A stretch of 64,000 bases of DNA from Vandiemenella viatica (Eukaryota; Arthropoda; Insecta; Orthoptera; Morabidae): assembly GCA_031002005.1 (NCBI GenBank), contig JARYHS010008074.1, positions 178,088,494 to 178,152,493 of the forward strand, given 5' to 3'. The stretch's first letter is position 1. Each line of letters opens with the position of its first letter. The notes under the pieces were generated by a model, which did not search any database, was not told the DNA's origin, and saw only the letters and a list, made by a program, of their open reading frames with translations. Made by a program: the position numbers and the translations under genes. This document shows positions 9,820 to 20,748 of this stretch, piece after piece.

Positions 9820-11849
9820 TGTAAGAACCTTAGAATTTTAGCAAATTCTAGCTTCTCACCTTTAGGCATAAGGGGGGAAAGCTCACTCTTTAGTAACAGA
9901 TAGTTTCGTGGCTTATATAGGTTAGGAGAGTGAAACTTTATATAGCATGCAGATACTGTAACCAAACAGACTAAATAAACCCTTTTAGGAGCAGTAAAGG
10001 TATTCAGAAGTTAATAAATGCCCTAAATAAACTTTCTATAACAGCAAGAAAACATTAGCTTGGGAGGAAATAGGTTAAATCACTCAAATTCAGTTTCAAA
10101 TAATAAACTTTGCTATAGGTTAATTTCAACATTTTTAAACCAATTTAAACGCAGTAAAGACTGTCAGTATTTAATAAAAGCCGTATATTAACTTTTTATA
10201 ATAGTAAACAAACTTTAAATCAACCGAAAATTAAATAATCATCAATAATTCAGTTTTGAACCTGTGAGCTTCTACTTTGGGAGCATTTCGTCATTTCTAA
10301 ACCGATTTAAGAGCAATAAAGTAGCTCAACATTTAATAAACCAACCAAATTAACTTCCTATAATAATATAAAAACCTTTTACTAACCTGAAACGTGATAA
10401 TCCATAATAATTCAGTTCACCACACAATAGATTTCTAATATTTGGTATTTCACTGTTTTTTGCACACTTTCCAACGGAATAGAGTAGTTTTAAAGAAATA
10501 ATAACACAGTTAAAATATAAATTCACTAAAATTCCGTAGTTTCTGGACGTATAAATGACTTAAATCAATTTTTTAATACTTCGTTAGATGCACTTCACTT
10601 TTAACATTTTTTATCACAAAATCCTAGACAGTTTTCGGAATAAAAAGTAGATTTCGGAAAGACCCAAAAATCTAATATCACATATATTAATTTCGAGCAA
10701 TTCCATGCAGTAGGAACGATTCTATAAAGATTTTAAAAATTATTTTACAATGAAAGCACGTGCCAAGTTAGGAATTTATTACAGCTGATCAAAATTAGAT
10801 ACAGAGATGAGACAACTTTCAGAATACGTAGTTCAATACAGAGAATCTTTTGGTAATTTTACATTTCGGATAAAAGTAATAGAAATAAAGTTATTAAATT
10901 AAAATACACATGGCATTTTTGGTAAATCTTGTCCACACTGTAATTACACTACCAGTGCATCAATCTTAATCAAAGTTACACCAAAAAACTCAGGAATTTT
11001 GGGAGAACACGCTGATGACAATATTATTTAGATAAATTATGGTTTAACTGAAATGACGAAATATTGAAACTTCGAGAATAATAGTAATTCCCCGGGGTAG
11101 AAAATAGTTCGGTCATACGCTTAGATCTTTAAAACTAAATGCTTAAAGTTACTCACTGTATATCCATTATTTCTCTACTGAAAAAGTCCAAGTACTGACA
11201 GCCTTAAAGTTTCTTATATTTGTTTGGTTACCGAGATATTTCAGACCTAAATTTTCAAAGTGTTAGCAGAAAGCTGTGTTTCGGCTGTGACGTCAGAGGG
11301 TCTATATAACCGACTGCTCAGAGGGTCGGCCATCTTTTCTAGTTTGGGCGCTGTGCTGATATGTGCGTCTAGGTGGTGTAAGCATCGGTGCTGTTGGTAG
11401 GAGATGGTCAGGGTTGGCACTACCGAGTCGGCCATTTTGCAACTTCGGCTTACGGCGGGTTTCAACGGTGACATGAACTGGTAGAATTTTACATCAGGGG
11501 TTCGGTCGGGTTTAACATCTCTCCACAACTTGCAAACTTTTGGAAACATATGTTCGATGAGCCAAATCAACTTTTAGAATGCTGTTTTGAACTTTTGGTT
11601 TTATTTGAATAAATTGGAAGAGTTTTGAAAATTGAACTGTCATTTCGTAGCTAAATAGTAACCCTTTTCAATATTTGTGGGTCAACAAATATTGTGGCGA
11701 CCTGAAGCATTCGAGTTGAACTATCCAGGCTTCATGGTCAAATCAAAATTATTCCGTAAGTTTTACAGAGAACTTTGAGTCCACATCAAGAGTGTAAGTT
11801 AAGGCACTAAGGCTATACTCAACCCCAGTATCGGCTTTGGTTCCTTACA
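9820..11849 (+). mobile_element. solo LTR, family A (2030 bp)
   Basis: Begins TGTAAGAACCTTAGAATTTT and ends GGTTCCTTACA. The terminal TGTAAG/CTTACA forms a 6-bp inverted repeat. The target duplication AAAT is at 9816-9819 and 11850-11853. A 2029-bp copy with its own duplication lies at 36276-38304, and a shorter relative at 47867-50847. A 'gtctatataaccgac' promoter-like box is at about 11299 and 'attgtggcgacctgaag' at about 11692, roughly 150 bp before the end. There is no coding content. The length is unusually large for a gypsy-like LTR. Confidence 0.9.
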
Positions 11850-12060
11850 AAATTAGTAACTACAGGCCTATTACTCTAACCTCTGTTCTAAGTAAATTAT
11901 TCAAAAAAATTATCTTAGTAAGAATAAATAGTTTCCTGTGCCAAAATAGCATTATTAACTCATGCCAATATGATTTTCAGAGAGGACTATCCACTACAAC
12001 TGCTGTCACTCATTTTGTACATGAAATTCTTTATTTTATTTATTTTGTGTCAAAAATGCT
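11850..12060 (+). pseudogene. reverse transcriptase NYRPI block of the split element
   Basis: Encodes YKISNYRPITLTSVLSKLF, then QYDFQRGLSTTTAVTHFVHE: the conserved NYRPIxLTS and (Q)xGFxxGxST blocks of non-LTR reverse transcriptases. The frame is lost at about 12030-12060, where the minus-strand element below is inserted. It resumes at about 14085 with GLFLDLSKDFDCVD. Confidence 0.8.
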
Positions 12061-14084
12061 GTTTACAAAATGTTAGAAACAATAATAACAAAACATAAAT
12101 AAAATCATATCAATCAACAACAAAGAAGTTCATATGATGGATGACCAAATATCAGCAACTTGTATGGCATTGTCACTGACGCTAAGGATGTCTTGCAGAG
12201 AGCAGGTTCATGGGCAGTTGTATAAATGCTGAACGGTCTGTTCTGCCCCACACTCACATGCAGTATTAGGATCTTAAAGATAATGCCATCTTGACAGGTT
12301 AACTTTGGTCCTGCCCACTCCACTTCTCAGCCGATTTAGCGCTCTCCATGTTTTCCAGTTGAGGTTGCCACCTAGTAGTAGTGTCTCTGCGGTAGGTATC
12401 CAATGATTCACACAAGTCGTTCTGGCTCACTACAGATTGAGCCAGGCAACTTTTGGTGGTACATATAAAGCAGCTGTCCTAAGGAAGCTTTTTCTACATT
12501 TCAGCCTTTGTCTTGGAAGTTGATGCCCGAATAAGGGGTGAGCAGAATTTTGATTAACCTTCTGACATTGCAGCTACGTTCCATCTTATATCAGGGGGAG
12601 TGATTCCTGCCAGACCGTGTAGTTTTTCAATCAGCATGGCTCTGAGGCAACGCATTAGAATTCTGCAATTTTGATGTAATGCAAAATCTACTTGTTTGCA
12701 TACGCAGAATTTTACCAAATGGGACATGCATATTCTGCAGCAGAATAACACAGTGCAAGAGCTGATGTTTGGAGCACTGTGGGATGTGCACCCCATATGT
12801 TTCCTTAGAGTTTCCGCAAGATATTGTTGCGGGCTGAAACTTTGCCTTTTTTGTTTAAGCAGTGCTTTTTGTAAGTGAGCGAGTGGTCTAGTGTAACTCC
12901 AAGATATTTTGGATTGAAATAGTGATCTAGTTCTATGCCCTCCCATTTGACTTTCAGTTTCCTGTTGACATGCCTGTTACGTAAATGGAAGGCTCATAGT
13001 TGAGATTTGAATGGATTCCGTTTCAAATGATTGTGTTCATAGTAGGTTGTGAAAGATTGTAAACCATTACTTAAATGTTCCTCCACTGTTTCAAAATCTC
13101 TGGCTTGTACTGCTAGTGCCAAGTCATATGCATAAACAAAACTTCAAATCATTGGCGGCTGGGGTTGATCGTGAGTGTAAATGTTGGCACCAGGACACTT
13201 TCTTGGGGAAGCACATTTTTTTGTGCTCCCCATCAACTTTTATTGCTCTGAAATTCAATGTAAAACCTTCGGTTCTGAAGTAAAATTCAGATGATTTCTG
13301 AAAATTCAAAATCATTTGTAAGATGATATAATTTATGAAACAGGATGTTACGCTGTACGGTGTCATACACTGCAGAGAGGTCTACAAAGGCAATTCCTAT
13401 GATCAACCGTAACTCAAAACCATCCTCAATGTGCTGAGTCGGCTTGAGGACTTATGCAGTGCAGTCTTTGTTAGGTCTGAAACCCGCTTGCTGGTGAATC
13501 AGTTTCGGTTTGATTTTTTCGCTCAATCGATTAAGCAGCATCCTTTGAAATATATTGTAAAGGTGGCATAACAGAGAAATAGGGCGATAGTTTTTGGCGA
13601 TAGAAGAGTCTTTCCCAGGTTTCAATATGGCAATAACTTTCATCTTTCTCCATATCTTTGGTATCTGTTTACAAAGGAGGCAGTTTTTGCAAAGATGAAA
13701 AAGCCATTTCATTTCAACAGCACCAAAATGTTTTTTTTGCTGCTCCACAGTTATTTCATCGAGCACTGTTGCTTTACCAGTTTTGCATATTTTAATAGCT
13801 TTCATCAACTCATTCATTTGAAATTCTGCAGAGAGATCTTTTGTTTCTACTTGTGATTATCTAACTATCTTAGTCGTGTCTTTTCTTCTGGGTCTTTCTT
13901 CTTTGCCATTCAGTAATAGCTGACGAGCTATTTGGTTGGGTGTTACGTTAGCATGTGTATTGGTTACATATGGGTCACTGCTAGGTCTTTTCAGAAGTTG
14001 CCATGCCTTTTGTCTATTTTTGTACAGGTACATGTTTACCACAGTCTCAATCAAACGTGAAATTCTAAAAAGCTAAATGAAAAA
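12061..14084 (-). mobile_element. minus-strand jockey/I-like non-LTR element, 5' truncated
   Basis: Read on the minus strand from 14060 down: a linker (NMYLYKNRQKAWQLLKR); then an RT with AIKICKTGKATVLDEITVEQ, MKVIAILKPGKDSS and NYRPISLL; HQQAGFRPNKDCTA; FVDLSAVYDTV at about 13370; and a C-terminal zinc-like block around 12280-12200 (a CECGAEQTVQHLYNCP pattern once frames are allowed to slip). Its 3' end lies near 12030-12110, where the plus strand is T-rich. It is inserted in opposite orientation in the RT of the larger element. Frame breaks make it inactive. Confidence 0.75.
13452..13817 (-). pseudogene. reverse transcriptase core fragment of the minus-strand element
   Basis: A 121-codon open segment carrying the RT blocks KATVLDEITVEQ, IPKIWRKMKVIAILKPGKDS, KNYRPISLLCHLYNIFQRML and LIHQQAGFRPNKDC. 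The frame ends at TAG just where the family would continue into the palm. That continuation is seen in other frames at 13320-13450, followed by a degraded PQGSV-like block near 13200. Confidence 0.8.
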
Positions 14085-14932
14085 AAAAAAAGGTTGCTGG
14101 CTTATTTCTTGACCTTTCAAAAGATTTTGACTGTGTTGATAACCATCACTTGCTTGCCAAATTAGAAAATTATGGAATTAGGGGATTGGCAAATAAATTA
14201 CTGTCTTCCTACCTCAAAAACAGACAAAAGTTTACTGAAATTCATTTTAAAAATGACGAATCTATAATAAAGAAAAAATCTAAAATTGGTATAGTAAGAT
14301 GTAAAGTTCCTCAGGGATCTGTATTGGGTTCTATATTATTTGCTCTTTATATAAATGACATTTCTACACCAACGAACAGTGGAATTATAACATATGTAGG
14401 ATGCCACTACAGCAGTATGTTGGGATAATGATGATTAATCATTATAAGAAACTACTGTTAATGTCACTAATGAATTAACAAATTATTTAGATAAAAATGA
14501 GCTAATTTGCAATAAAAGTAAAACAAATTTAATAAAATTTGAGCTTAGAAATCATAATATAGATAATAAGTTTAATCTGATTACAGATGAAGGAAACATT
14601 TATGAATTAATGAGCATAAGTTCCTTGGAATATACGTGGATAAGTTTCTAAATTGGAAAGCTCATGTTGATTTTGTTTGTAAAGAAGTAAGTAAAGGAAT
14701 CTTTCTAATGAATCAGTTGTCTAAGGTTGTGGATAGAAGTGTTTTATAAATTGCATACTATGGAATAATCTTCCCACACATCCTGTATGGAATTGAAGTT
14801 TGGGTATCTTGTTGCCATTTCAACATGAATAAATTGTTAGTGCTCCAGAAAAGATGTATTAGGATAGTATTCAAGTTGAATACGAATACACCCTGTAAAG
14901 AAATATTTAGACAAGAAAATATTCTTACTATA

Positions 14933-15010
<78 letters not shown>

Positions 15011-15451
15011 GCATTTTGTTACCGATTAGATGAAATCCAAAATTTAATAAATTCATAAATATGACACTCGAATCAAAACTAATTTACATATCAAAAGATA
15101 TAACTCCAAGGCAACAGATAAAAGTGCATTTGAAATGGGAGCGAGACAATATAATAAGCTACCAAAACATTTAAAGTCATTGACTGGAAATGAATTTAAA
15201 ACTGAAGTAAAACATTATCTATGTAATAAGGCTTTATATAATCGTAATGAGTTGTGAACTGTATGTACTAGCATTTCTGTATTGAATTATTGTAACATAA
15301 TTTTAATTTACTTACTCGAAGTTCCTGGCCTTGCTATGGAATTCATTTATATTGGAATACATTATATTATAAGGTATTCTTGTGTAAGATGTATTGGTCC
15401 CAGCTAGAAAACTTGTGTACACAAGTATATTGGCAATAAACAATATAAATG
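14085..15451 (+). pseudogene. reverse transcriptase C-terminal half and 3' UTR of the split element
   Basis: Resumes with AGLFLDLSKDFDCVD, ENYGIRGLANKLLSSYLKNR and VPQGSVLGSILFALYINDI. The YADD box is destroyed (ITYVGCHYSS). It continues with NYLDKNELICNKSKTNLI, LYGIEVWVS, LLVLQKRCIRIVF and, after a microsatellite, the C-terminal EMGARQYNKLPKHLKSL and FKTEVKHYLCNKALY, stopping at 15255. The 3' UTR runs to about 15451 and ends in 'ggcaataaacaatataaat'. Confidence 0.8.
14935..15010. repeat. compound microsatellite (TC)n(CA)n(TA)n
   Basis: About 36 bp of TC, 32 bp of CA and a short TA run, all lying inside the C-terminal part of the RT between 'ENILTIF' and the final domain. It replaces the expected coding sequence. 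Confidence 0.95.
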
Positions 15452-15560
15452 AAAATATAAGCTTTCTGTCAAATTGTATTCAGCCCACATGAAAATGGCC
15501 AATTACTATCCGGTTGGTAAAGATTTTCTAAGTAAAAACACAATTGCAATGAAATCCTCT

Positions 15561-15610
15561 CGGGTGTCCAGCCGGATGGTGTTTTATAACACCATTCAGC
15601 TGGACACCCG
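15561..15610. repeat. 50-nt near-perfect palindrome
   Basis: Left arm cgggtgtccagccggatggt and right arm accattcagctggacacccg pair almost completely around 'gttttataac'. The preceding 'tctcgggtgtccagccg' resembles the outer end of the Penelope-like inverted repeats at 41506 and 42180 (tctcgggcttccagccgtg). It may be two such ends fused head to head. Confidence 0.8.
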
Positions 15611-16109
15611 TAAGGAGTAGTAGATGAAAATATAATTCATATCCCTATGCTTTAACAGGGAATTAAAACAGCACACCACACCTTAAATCTATCCACTTCT
15701 GCTGTTGTCTTTTTCAGATCTCTTGAAATGGCACTATTATAATTTTACTTCAACATTCCCACTTATGAAAGTAAAAAAAAATATGAAAAGAAGAAAATAA
15801 TAAATACTGAAAATACAATATGATATGAAAAATCTTCAGGCAGTGAAGAGAGAGAGAGATTTTGTGGTCAAATAATCCAACCTCAGTCTTTCCACATGTA
15901 GTTAAAAGATTGTTTCAGAACAACAAGTTCATTAATAACAGAAAGTTTGTATGCAAAAAGAGAAAGAAGAGTTTGCCACTTTCTTATAACAGTTTTTATT
16001 TTATTTTAAATATCTCATCAGATCCTAAATTTAAACTATATTCATTAAAGAAAAAGAAAATGCTGAACCAAAAAACTATTAATAAACCTATGAAATGAAG
16101 CAATGGTTA
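15611..16109. other. intron sequence without recognisable feature
   Basis: AT-rich. The 78-codon frame at 15862-16098 is Lys/Asn-rich, with no domain and no gene-like context. Nothing else supported. Confidence 0.5.
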
Positions 16110-16240
16110 CTAAGCAGTGACAAGTTTTATTCTGGCATGTCAGGGAACCATGAAACAGCTCAAGGGTAGAAGGGGTAATTAGATAACAGGGAATTGCCAT
16201 AAGAGCATGTGCTCCATTGCAATTAAATTAATAGTAGTAG
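16110..16240 (+). mobile_element. 5'-truncated 3' end of the CR1-like family
   Basis: The stretch 'agggaattgccataagagcatgtgctccattgcaattaaattaa' matches the 3' terminus of the full copy at about 32610-32662. It is followed by tag repeats (tagtagtagtaat), which probably mark the simple-repeat tail. Only the last ~130 bp are present, as expected for a target-primed insertion that stopped early. Confidence 0.7.
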
Positions 16241-16276
16241 TAATCTTATATCTATATATATATATATATATATAGA
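16241..16276. repeat. (TA)n microsatellite
   Basis: A run of TA dinucleotides between the CR1-like 3' end and the satellite array. Confidence 0.9.
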
Positions 16277-17350
16277 CGTGTGTTTTCATATATTGCACTT
16301 TTCAGCCACCACTACCTAGCACAGACCACTGGTCTTTGTGTGTGGAAGTAGCATGGAGTTTCCTGTCGTGCACAACGTTGGTCGAATGTCGATAGCTGTG
16401 GGGATGTGGGAGATATGATGATTAAAGTTGGCCAATGCAGGGCGTTTTCATATTTCGACCAAAAATTTGTGTCTTCTTATACTTCTCTTTTCTGCCACAA
16501 CTACATAGCATAGACCATTGGTGTTTGTGTGTGGCAGTAGAATCATGTCTCCTGTCGTGCACTATGGTTGTTAGATGTCGGTAGCTATGGGGGTGTGTGA
16601 GATATGGGGGTTGAAAGTGGGCGACCTGCGGCAATTTCATATTTCTGCCAAAGACGCACGTGTCATGGTGTATCACTTTTCAGCGAAAATGAAAGTAGCC
16701 GATCAAGGATATTTTCGTATTTCGACGAAAGACATGTGTCTCCGCATATGTCACTTTTCTGCCATAACTACCTAGCATAGAGCATTTGTGTTTGTGTGGT
16801 AGTAGAATCATATCTCCTGTCATGCACTATGGTTGTTAGATGTCGGTAGCTATGGGGGTTGAAAGTGGTTGACCTGCGGCAATTTCATATTTTTGCCAAA
16901 GATGCATGTTTCATGGTGTATCACTTTTCAGCAAAAACTATCACAGATCATTGGCGTTTGTGTGTGTTAGTAACACAGAGTCACCTTTTGATCACAACGT
17001 CGGCCAAATTTCAGTAACTGTGATAGTGTGGGAGATATGGTGTTTGAAATTGGCCGATCAAAGATATTTTCGTATTTCGACGAAAAACATGTGTCTACGC
17101 ATGTCACTTTTCTGCCACATTTACATAGCATAGAGCATCGGTGTTTGTGTGTGGTAGTATAATCGTGTATCCTGTCATGGACTATGGTTGTTAGATGTCG
17201 GTAGCTATGGGGGTGTGGGAGATGTGAGGGTTGAAAGTGGTCGACCTGCGGCAATTTCATATTTCTGCCAAAGACGCATGTGTCGTGGTGTATCACTTTT
17301 CAGCGAAAACTATCTATCGCAGATCACTGGCGTTTGTGTGTGGTAGTAAT
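16277..17350. repeat. two-type satellite array with dimeric higher-order period
   Basis: Units alternate between type A (starting tatcacttttcagcgaaaac) and type B (starting tgtcacttttctgccacaac), each about 180-190 bp. A starts at about 16299, 16672, 16919 and 17293; B starts at about 16483, 16748 and 17103. The full dimer is about 374 bp. The A unit at 16672 is cut to about 75 bp. All units share 'gtttgtgtgtg.tagtaa' and 'gttgttagatgtcggtagctatgg'-like blocks. The array ends abruptly at 17350. Open frames inside it (for example 16422-16676 minus) follow from the repeat and are not genes. Confidence 0.88.
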
Positions 17351-19155
17351 TGTCAGGGGTTTAGCTGATAGTGGGGTTGGTATCGGCTTCTTCACCTGAA
17401 CCAGTCGTCTTTCAAAATATTCTGAGTCCAAAAAAGTTCTGTTACCGTGTTGAAATATTTATGCTAACTGTTAAAATTGACCACAGTCGCCACTTACAGT
17501 TTTAACCTACTGCAAGAAAGGTACTATTGTAGAAATGAAAGTCACAAGTTGAATCACTGGATTATATTCTCAAAATTTTTCACGTAAATAATACAGGTTC
17601 ACAGTTAGCAAGGCAATCAGATATATCGTTCAACAAAAATCACAGGTTGAGAATCAGAGCAAAGACCGCACGAAACCCCCAAAACTGAGTTGAAAATTAG
17701 TCACATTGCCAACACTATTCGTCTGAATGTTAATGATGTCGAATTTCCAACATGGCTGCCGTTAAGCGTGCCTGTCCCTTGTAGACCCGCTTCCTGCCTA
17801 ACACCAGCCCGCGCTGGCCGAGCCTAGCACGAGACGTGTTCACGCCTGCAAGTTTGAACCGAGACTGAAAAACCAAGTTTGACCACATGCTCACTCTAGA
17901 GCTATATAGCCGTGCATCACGTGATGCCGTACCACCGCTGTGCGCATGCACTCTGCTAAACGTTCCCTTATGATTGATTTAATAACTTCTTTATTATATG
18001 TTTAATTTAAACACGGGAATGGGAAAGTTATGTGAGTTTATGGTTACGGTGTTTTATGTCAGAATATAGCTTTAATTGTGTCTCTCCGAAGATTACCAAA
18101 TATGGTCACACCTTGATCCTCGGACGTTATTTCGTAATCACCAGATTTTACAACATTTTTTAAATCGGCTTTAATTAAAAACGTGAAATTAGGCTCAAAC
18201 TGTTGGCCTCATTTTTAGCCTCACAAAAATGTAAACTTTATTTAAATCGGTTATGTGGTCATTGAGTTACTGCAAAAACAATGATTTCTAACAATCCGAC
18301 ATGATTATTATTTTAAGTTTTTAGGTATAACTCTGAAGATATAAGGATTATTAAGCCGAAAAAATTACCAATGTGTAGCCTGAATTAAGCTGCTTATTTT
18401 GAATGTTATTACATCTCTGTAGCTATTATATTATGGACACAATAAAATCGTTTGTTTATTCCACGTGGATTTGATGTCGAGTGAATTTAGAAAAACTATA
18501 ACATCGGTTCTATGGCTTTAAATGGCATGAAATTAATATGTACGAAACTAGAAGAATGGATTTTTACGACAAACTACTTTTTAACCCGGAATCTAAGTAG
18601 GTTTTTAAATGAAAAAATGTTAAAGTCGAGTGGTTTATTTTACGTGTTCAGATCCTGTTTAAAAATACTTAAACGGTTGGAAACTACAAGATTGAGATGA
18701 ATTTAATTCTCTTTAGGACTGTTTTAATTTATTATTTACTTTATATTGTATGACAGTGTTTAAAATCAGTGAAAAAGCATGTAATGTGTGCAGTGTCTAT
18801 AGAAAGTTACTTCAAAATTGGATTACCAGACAGAAGGTCAGAAAAATGTCTTGTAATGGTTTTAGAAAATTAATTATGTGTGTTTACTATCATTTACATG
18901 TTCTTAGCGCTTTTGAAATGGTTTAATTTTTATCGGAATTAATTCTGAAAGTCTCGAAAATTCAGTGGATTTACCGGCTTTCTGTTCTTACTAATATTTC
19001 ATATTTTATGGATTGAAACTACTTGCAATCTATTAAAACTGAAAGATTAGATTATTTACTGCTTGTTTATCTACTTTTTAAATCCTGAAATTACTTAAAA
19101 GACCTAAAATTGTTTATGTGAACTGTTTAGGAAAATGAGTGATCAAATTTCTTCA
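17351..19155 (-). mobile_element. minus-strand LTR-like sequence, start uncertain
   Basis: On the minus strand the 3' end is clear. It has a 'cggctatatagctc' promoter-like box at about 17911, 'aagtggcgactgtgg' at about 17485 and a terminus 'cccctgaca' at 17351, the same layout as the LTRs elsewhere in the window. It abuts the satellite array with TAAT at 17347-17350. The only CA followed by TAAT that I found on the far side is at 19155-19159, giving a candidate length of 1805 bp. The satellite does not resume there, so the far end is not proven. Confidence 0.45.
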
Positions 19156-19770
19156 TAATTACTTCTTGTGAGTATTAAATGCTTGAAAACTATCAGAAAC
19201 CTGTTAATTATCCTACTAAACTGTCTCAGGCATTATTCTATCTACTTCTAGAACTTTAAACTGGTCAAATCCATCACAATGTGATATCTTCATTCTGCTT
19301 CAGTTTACTATTCAATCATCTTGTTTATTTCTTTAAAATACTTGCTAAACTCTATTTAACTGTGAAGTTATGGTTATTGTGAGTCTAGGCTTGGCTATTA
19401 TTAGTTCTTTACACTCTTTACTGTATGCAAATCACATTAGAAATACCAAATCTGGTATATGCCAAAATTTATGGTTAGGTTTGATTTATATTGGAATTAT
19501 CTGTTTATCTTTGGAATAATGCTTATTAATAAGCCCCGGATTCTTAGGTTCGAACCTATTTTGTACCCAACCTAATATTCTCGAAATTTTAACTTTCTTT
19601 TTCATCTTTTGTATAAGCTAATAATATTCATAAATTTTATAGGACCTAAAATAACCTATTTTGTATGTTATGACCTAAAATGACCTAATTCGGTTTTTAG
19701 AACCTAAAAGGACCTAATTCGATGTACTGATCCAGTCCGACTGTAATTTTGTTACTTAAATAAAACAAAT

Positions 19771-19925
19771 GACCGACCGGATTAGCTCAGTGGTACGGGC
19801 CGCGGGCTAGTAATCAGGACGCGGAAGATGCCATGGATTCAAACCCCACCGTCGGCTGTTCTGAAATGGTATTCCATGGTTTTCCTTTTCCCCTCCATGC
19901 AAATTCCGGAACAATGTCTTATTGA
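19771..19925 (+). mobile_element. tRNA-derived SINE, head part
   Basis: Starts with a tRNA-like region containing an A box (tagctcagtggta, 19783-19795) and a B box (ggattcaaacccc, 19835-19847), the internal promoter of RNA polymerase III. It continues into an unrelated body 'ggttttccttttcccctcc.tgcaaattccgg'. The tRNA-like part has mismatches in its arms and no CCA context, so it is not a functional tRNA gene. The body stops where the next insertion begins, with no A-rich tail. A probable tail-half of the same SINE family, minus strand, is at 61371-61515. Confidence 0.75.
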
Positions 19926-19936
19926 CAGGCTACAAC

Positions 19937-20217
19937 TGCAGTGGCTTAGCTAGGTAAACAAGGACCCCGGTGCAAAAAAATTTTGGGTCCTCAGGCCAGA
20001 TGGACGACTTTTTTTTAGCTCTGCCAAGTTGCTGGTGGGGGCTCTCTGAGCAGTAGCGTATATAGGTTCACAAGGCCCTCAGAGCTTAAAAAAAAGGGTC
20101 GCCCATTTGCCCTGAAGGCCCATGGGCCCCTGTGAGCTGCACTTGGGGTCCCCCTCAGCTGTGCTCGGGGGCCCCGGTGCACTACACCGCCTAGCCATAT
20201 GGTAGCTACTGCCCCTG
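19937..20217. mobile_element. non-autonomous DNA transposon remnant
   Basis: The left part reads cagtggcttagctaggtaaa followed by 'aggaccccggtgcaaaaaa'. The right part, on the opposite strand, reads 'gctaggcggtgtagtgcaccggggcccc'. These inverted 'gctagg...ccccggtgca' ends resemble a widespread hAT-type MITE family. The interior is GC-rich, unlike the surroundings. I see no clean target duplication, so the limits are approximate. The 99-codon minus frame here (20015-20314) is low complexity and not a gene. Confidence 0.45.
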
Positions 20218-20748
20218 TACGGCTGCTTCCTTTTACCACTTCCTTGTCAAAAATTTCGTTTTCTTCTTCTACATCCATCCAAGTTAATGTCACCGGGGCG
20301 ATTTGGACTGTCACTATCCCTAGCTGTATCTATAACTACGTGAATCCTAAGATCCAAGAAGGATCCCTTGTAGAGTCCGAGGGTGAAGCCGAACTTGGAG
20401 GGTAAATGGACTACGTTTACGTGTAAAACAAATGGATTTATTTTAAAATTTGAATAACTATTCACCACAATATTAAATGATGTGTTGTAACCCCATTGTT
20501 GATGGTAACATTGAGAAAAGCTTTAACAATGTGGTGTGGAAACTTCACATTATTATAAAGGTTTACATTCAGTAGAAACAAATCGACAAAGCAAGTTTCA
20601 AACATGGCATATTAAACATTAAAAATCTCAGGAACGCAAACACTTTCTGAGAAATTAACAGTTGTATACCGTCATCGTTCAGTGGTAACACGGAAATTAA
20701 AACATTGTGTAGGCCTACATACTTTTAGTTCCTTCTTTAAAGGTAATC

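Larger units (their letters stand above)
7141..15451 (+). mobile_element. non-LTR retrotransposon split by three later insertions
   Basis: A single plus-strand element can be followed through four pieces: 7141-8297, 9543-9819, 11850-about 12060 and about 14085-15451. Each junction resumes the same ORF2 at the point where it broke off. The foreign blocks are two solo LTRs with exact 4-bp target duplications and one minus-strand non-LTR element. Without them it is about 3 kb: an AP-like endonuclease, a linker, a reverse transcriptase and a short 3' UTR ending in 'ggcaataaacaatataaat'. The domain order and the C-terminal 'NKLPKHLKSL' block fit the jockey/CR1 group of insects. Stops and frameshifts throughout make it inactive. 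Confidence 0.8.

Noticed and set aside
16422..17296. repeated minus and plus ORFs with similar protein sequences
   Set aside because: They are readings of satellite monomers; the similarity comes from the tandem repeat, not from a gene family.
16277..17350. CRISPR-like array
   Set aside because: Units are about 185 bp, contiguous and diverged, without short identical repeats and unique spacers, and the DNA is clearly eukaryotic.
19771..19855. possible tRNA gene
   Set aside because: A and B boxes are present, but the arms do not fold into a clean cloverleaf and the sequence runs on into a SINE body. It is a tRNA-derived SINE head.
20015..20314. 99-codon minus-strand ORF, Arg/Pro/Gly-rich
   Set aside because: It spans a GC-rich non-autonomous element and adjoining hAT DNA; composition explains the lack of stops.
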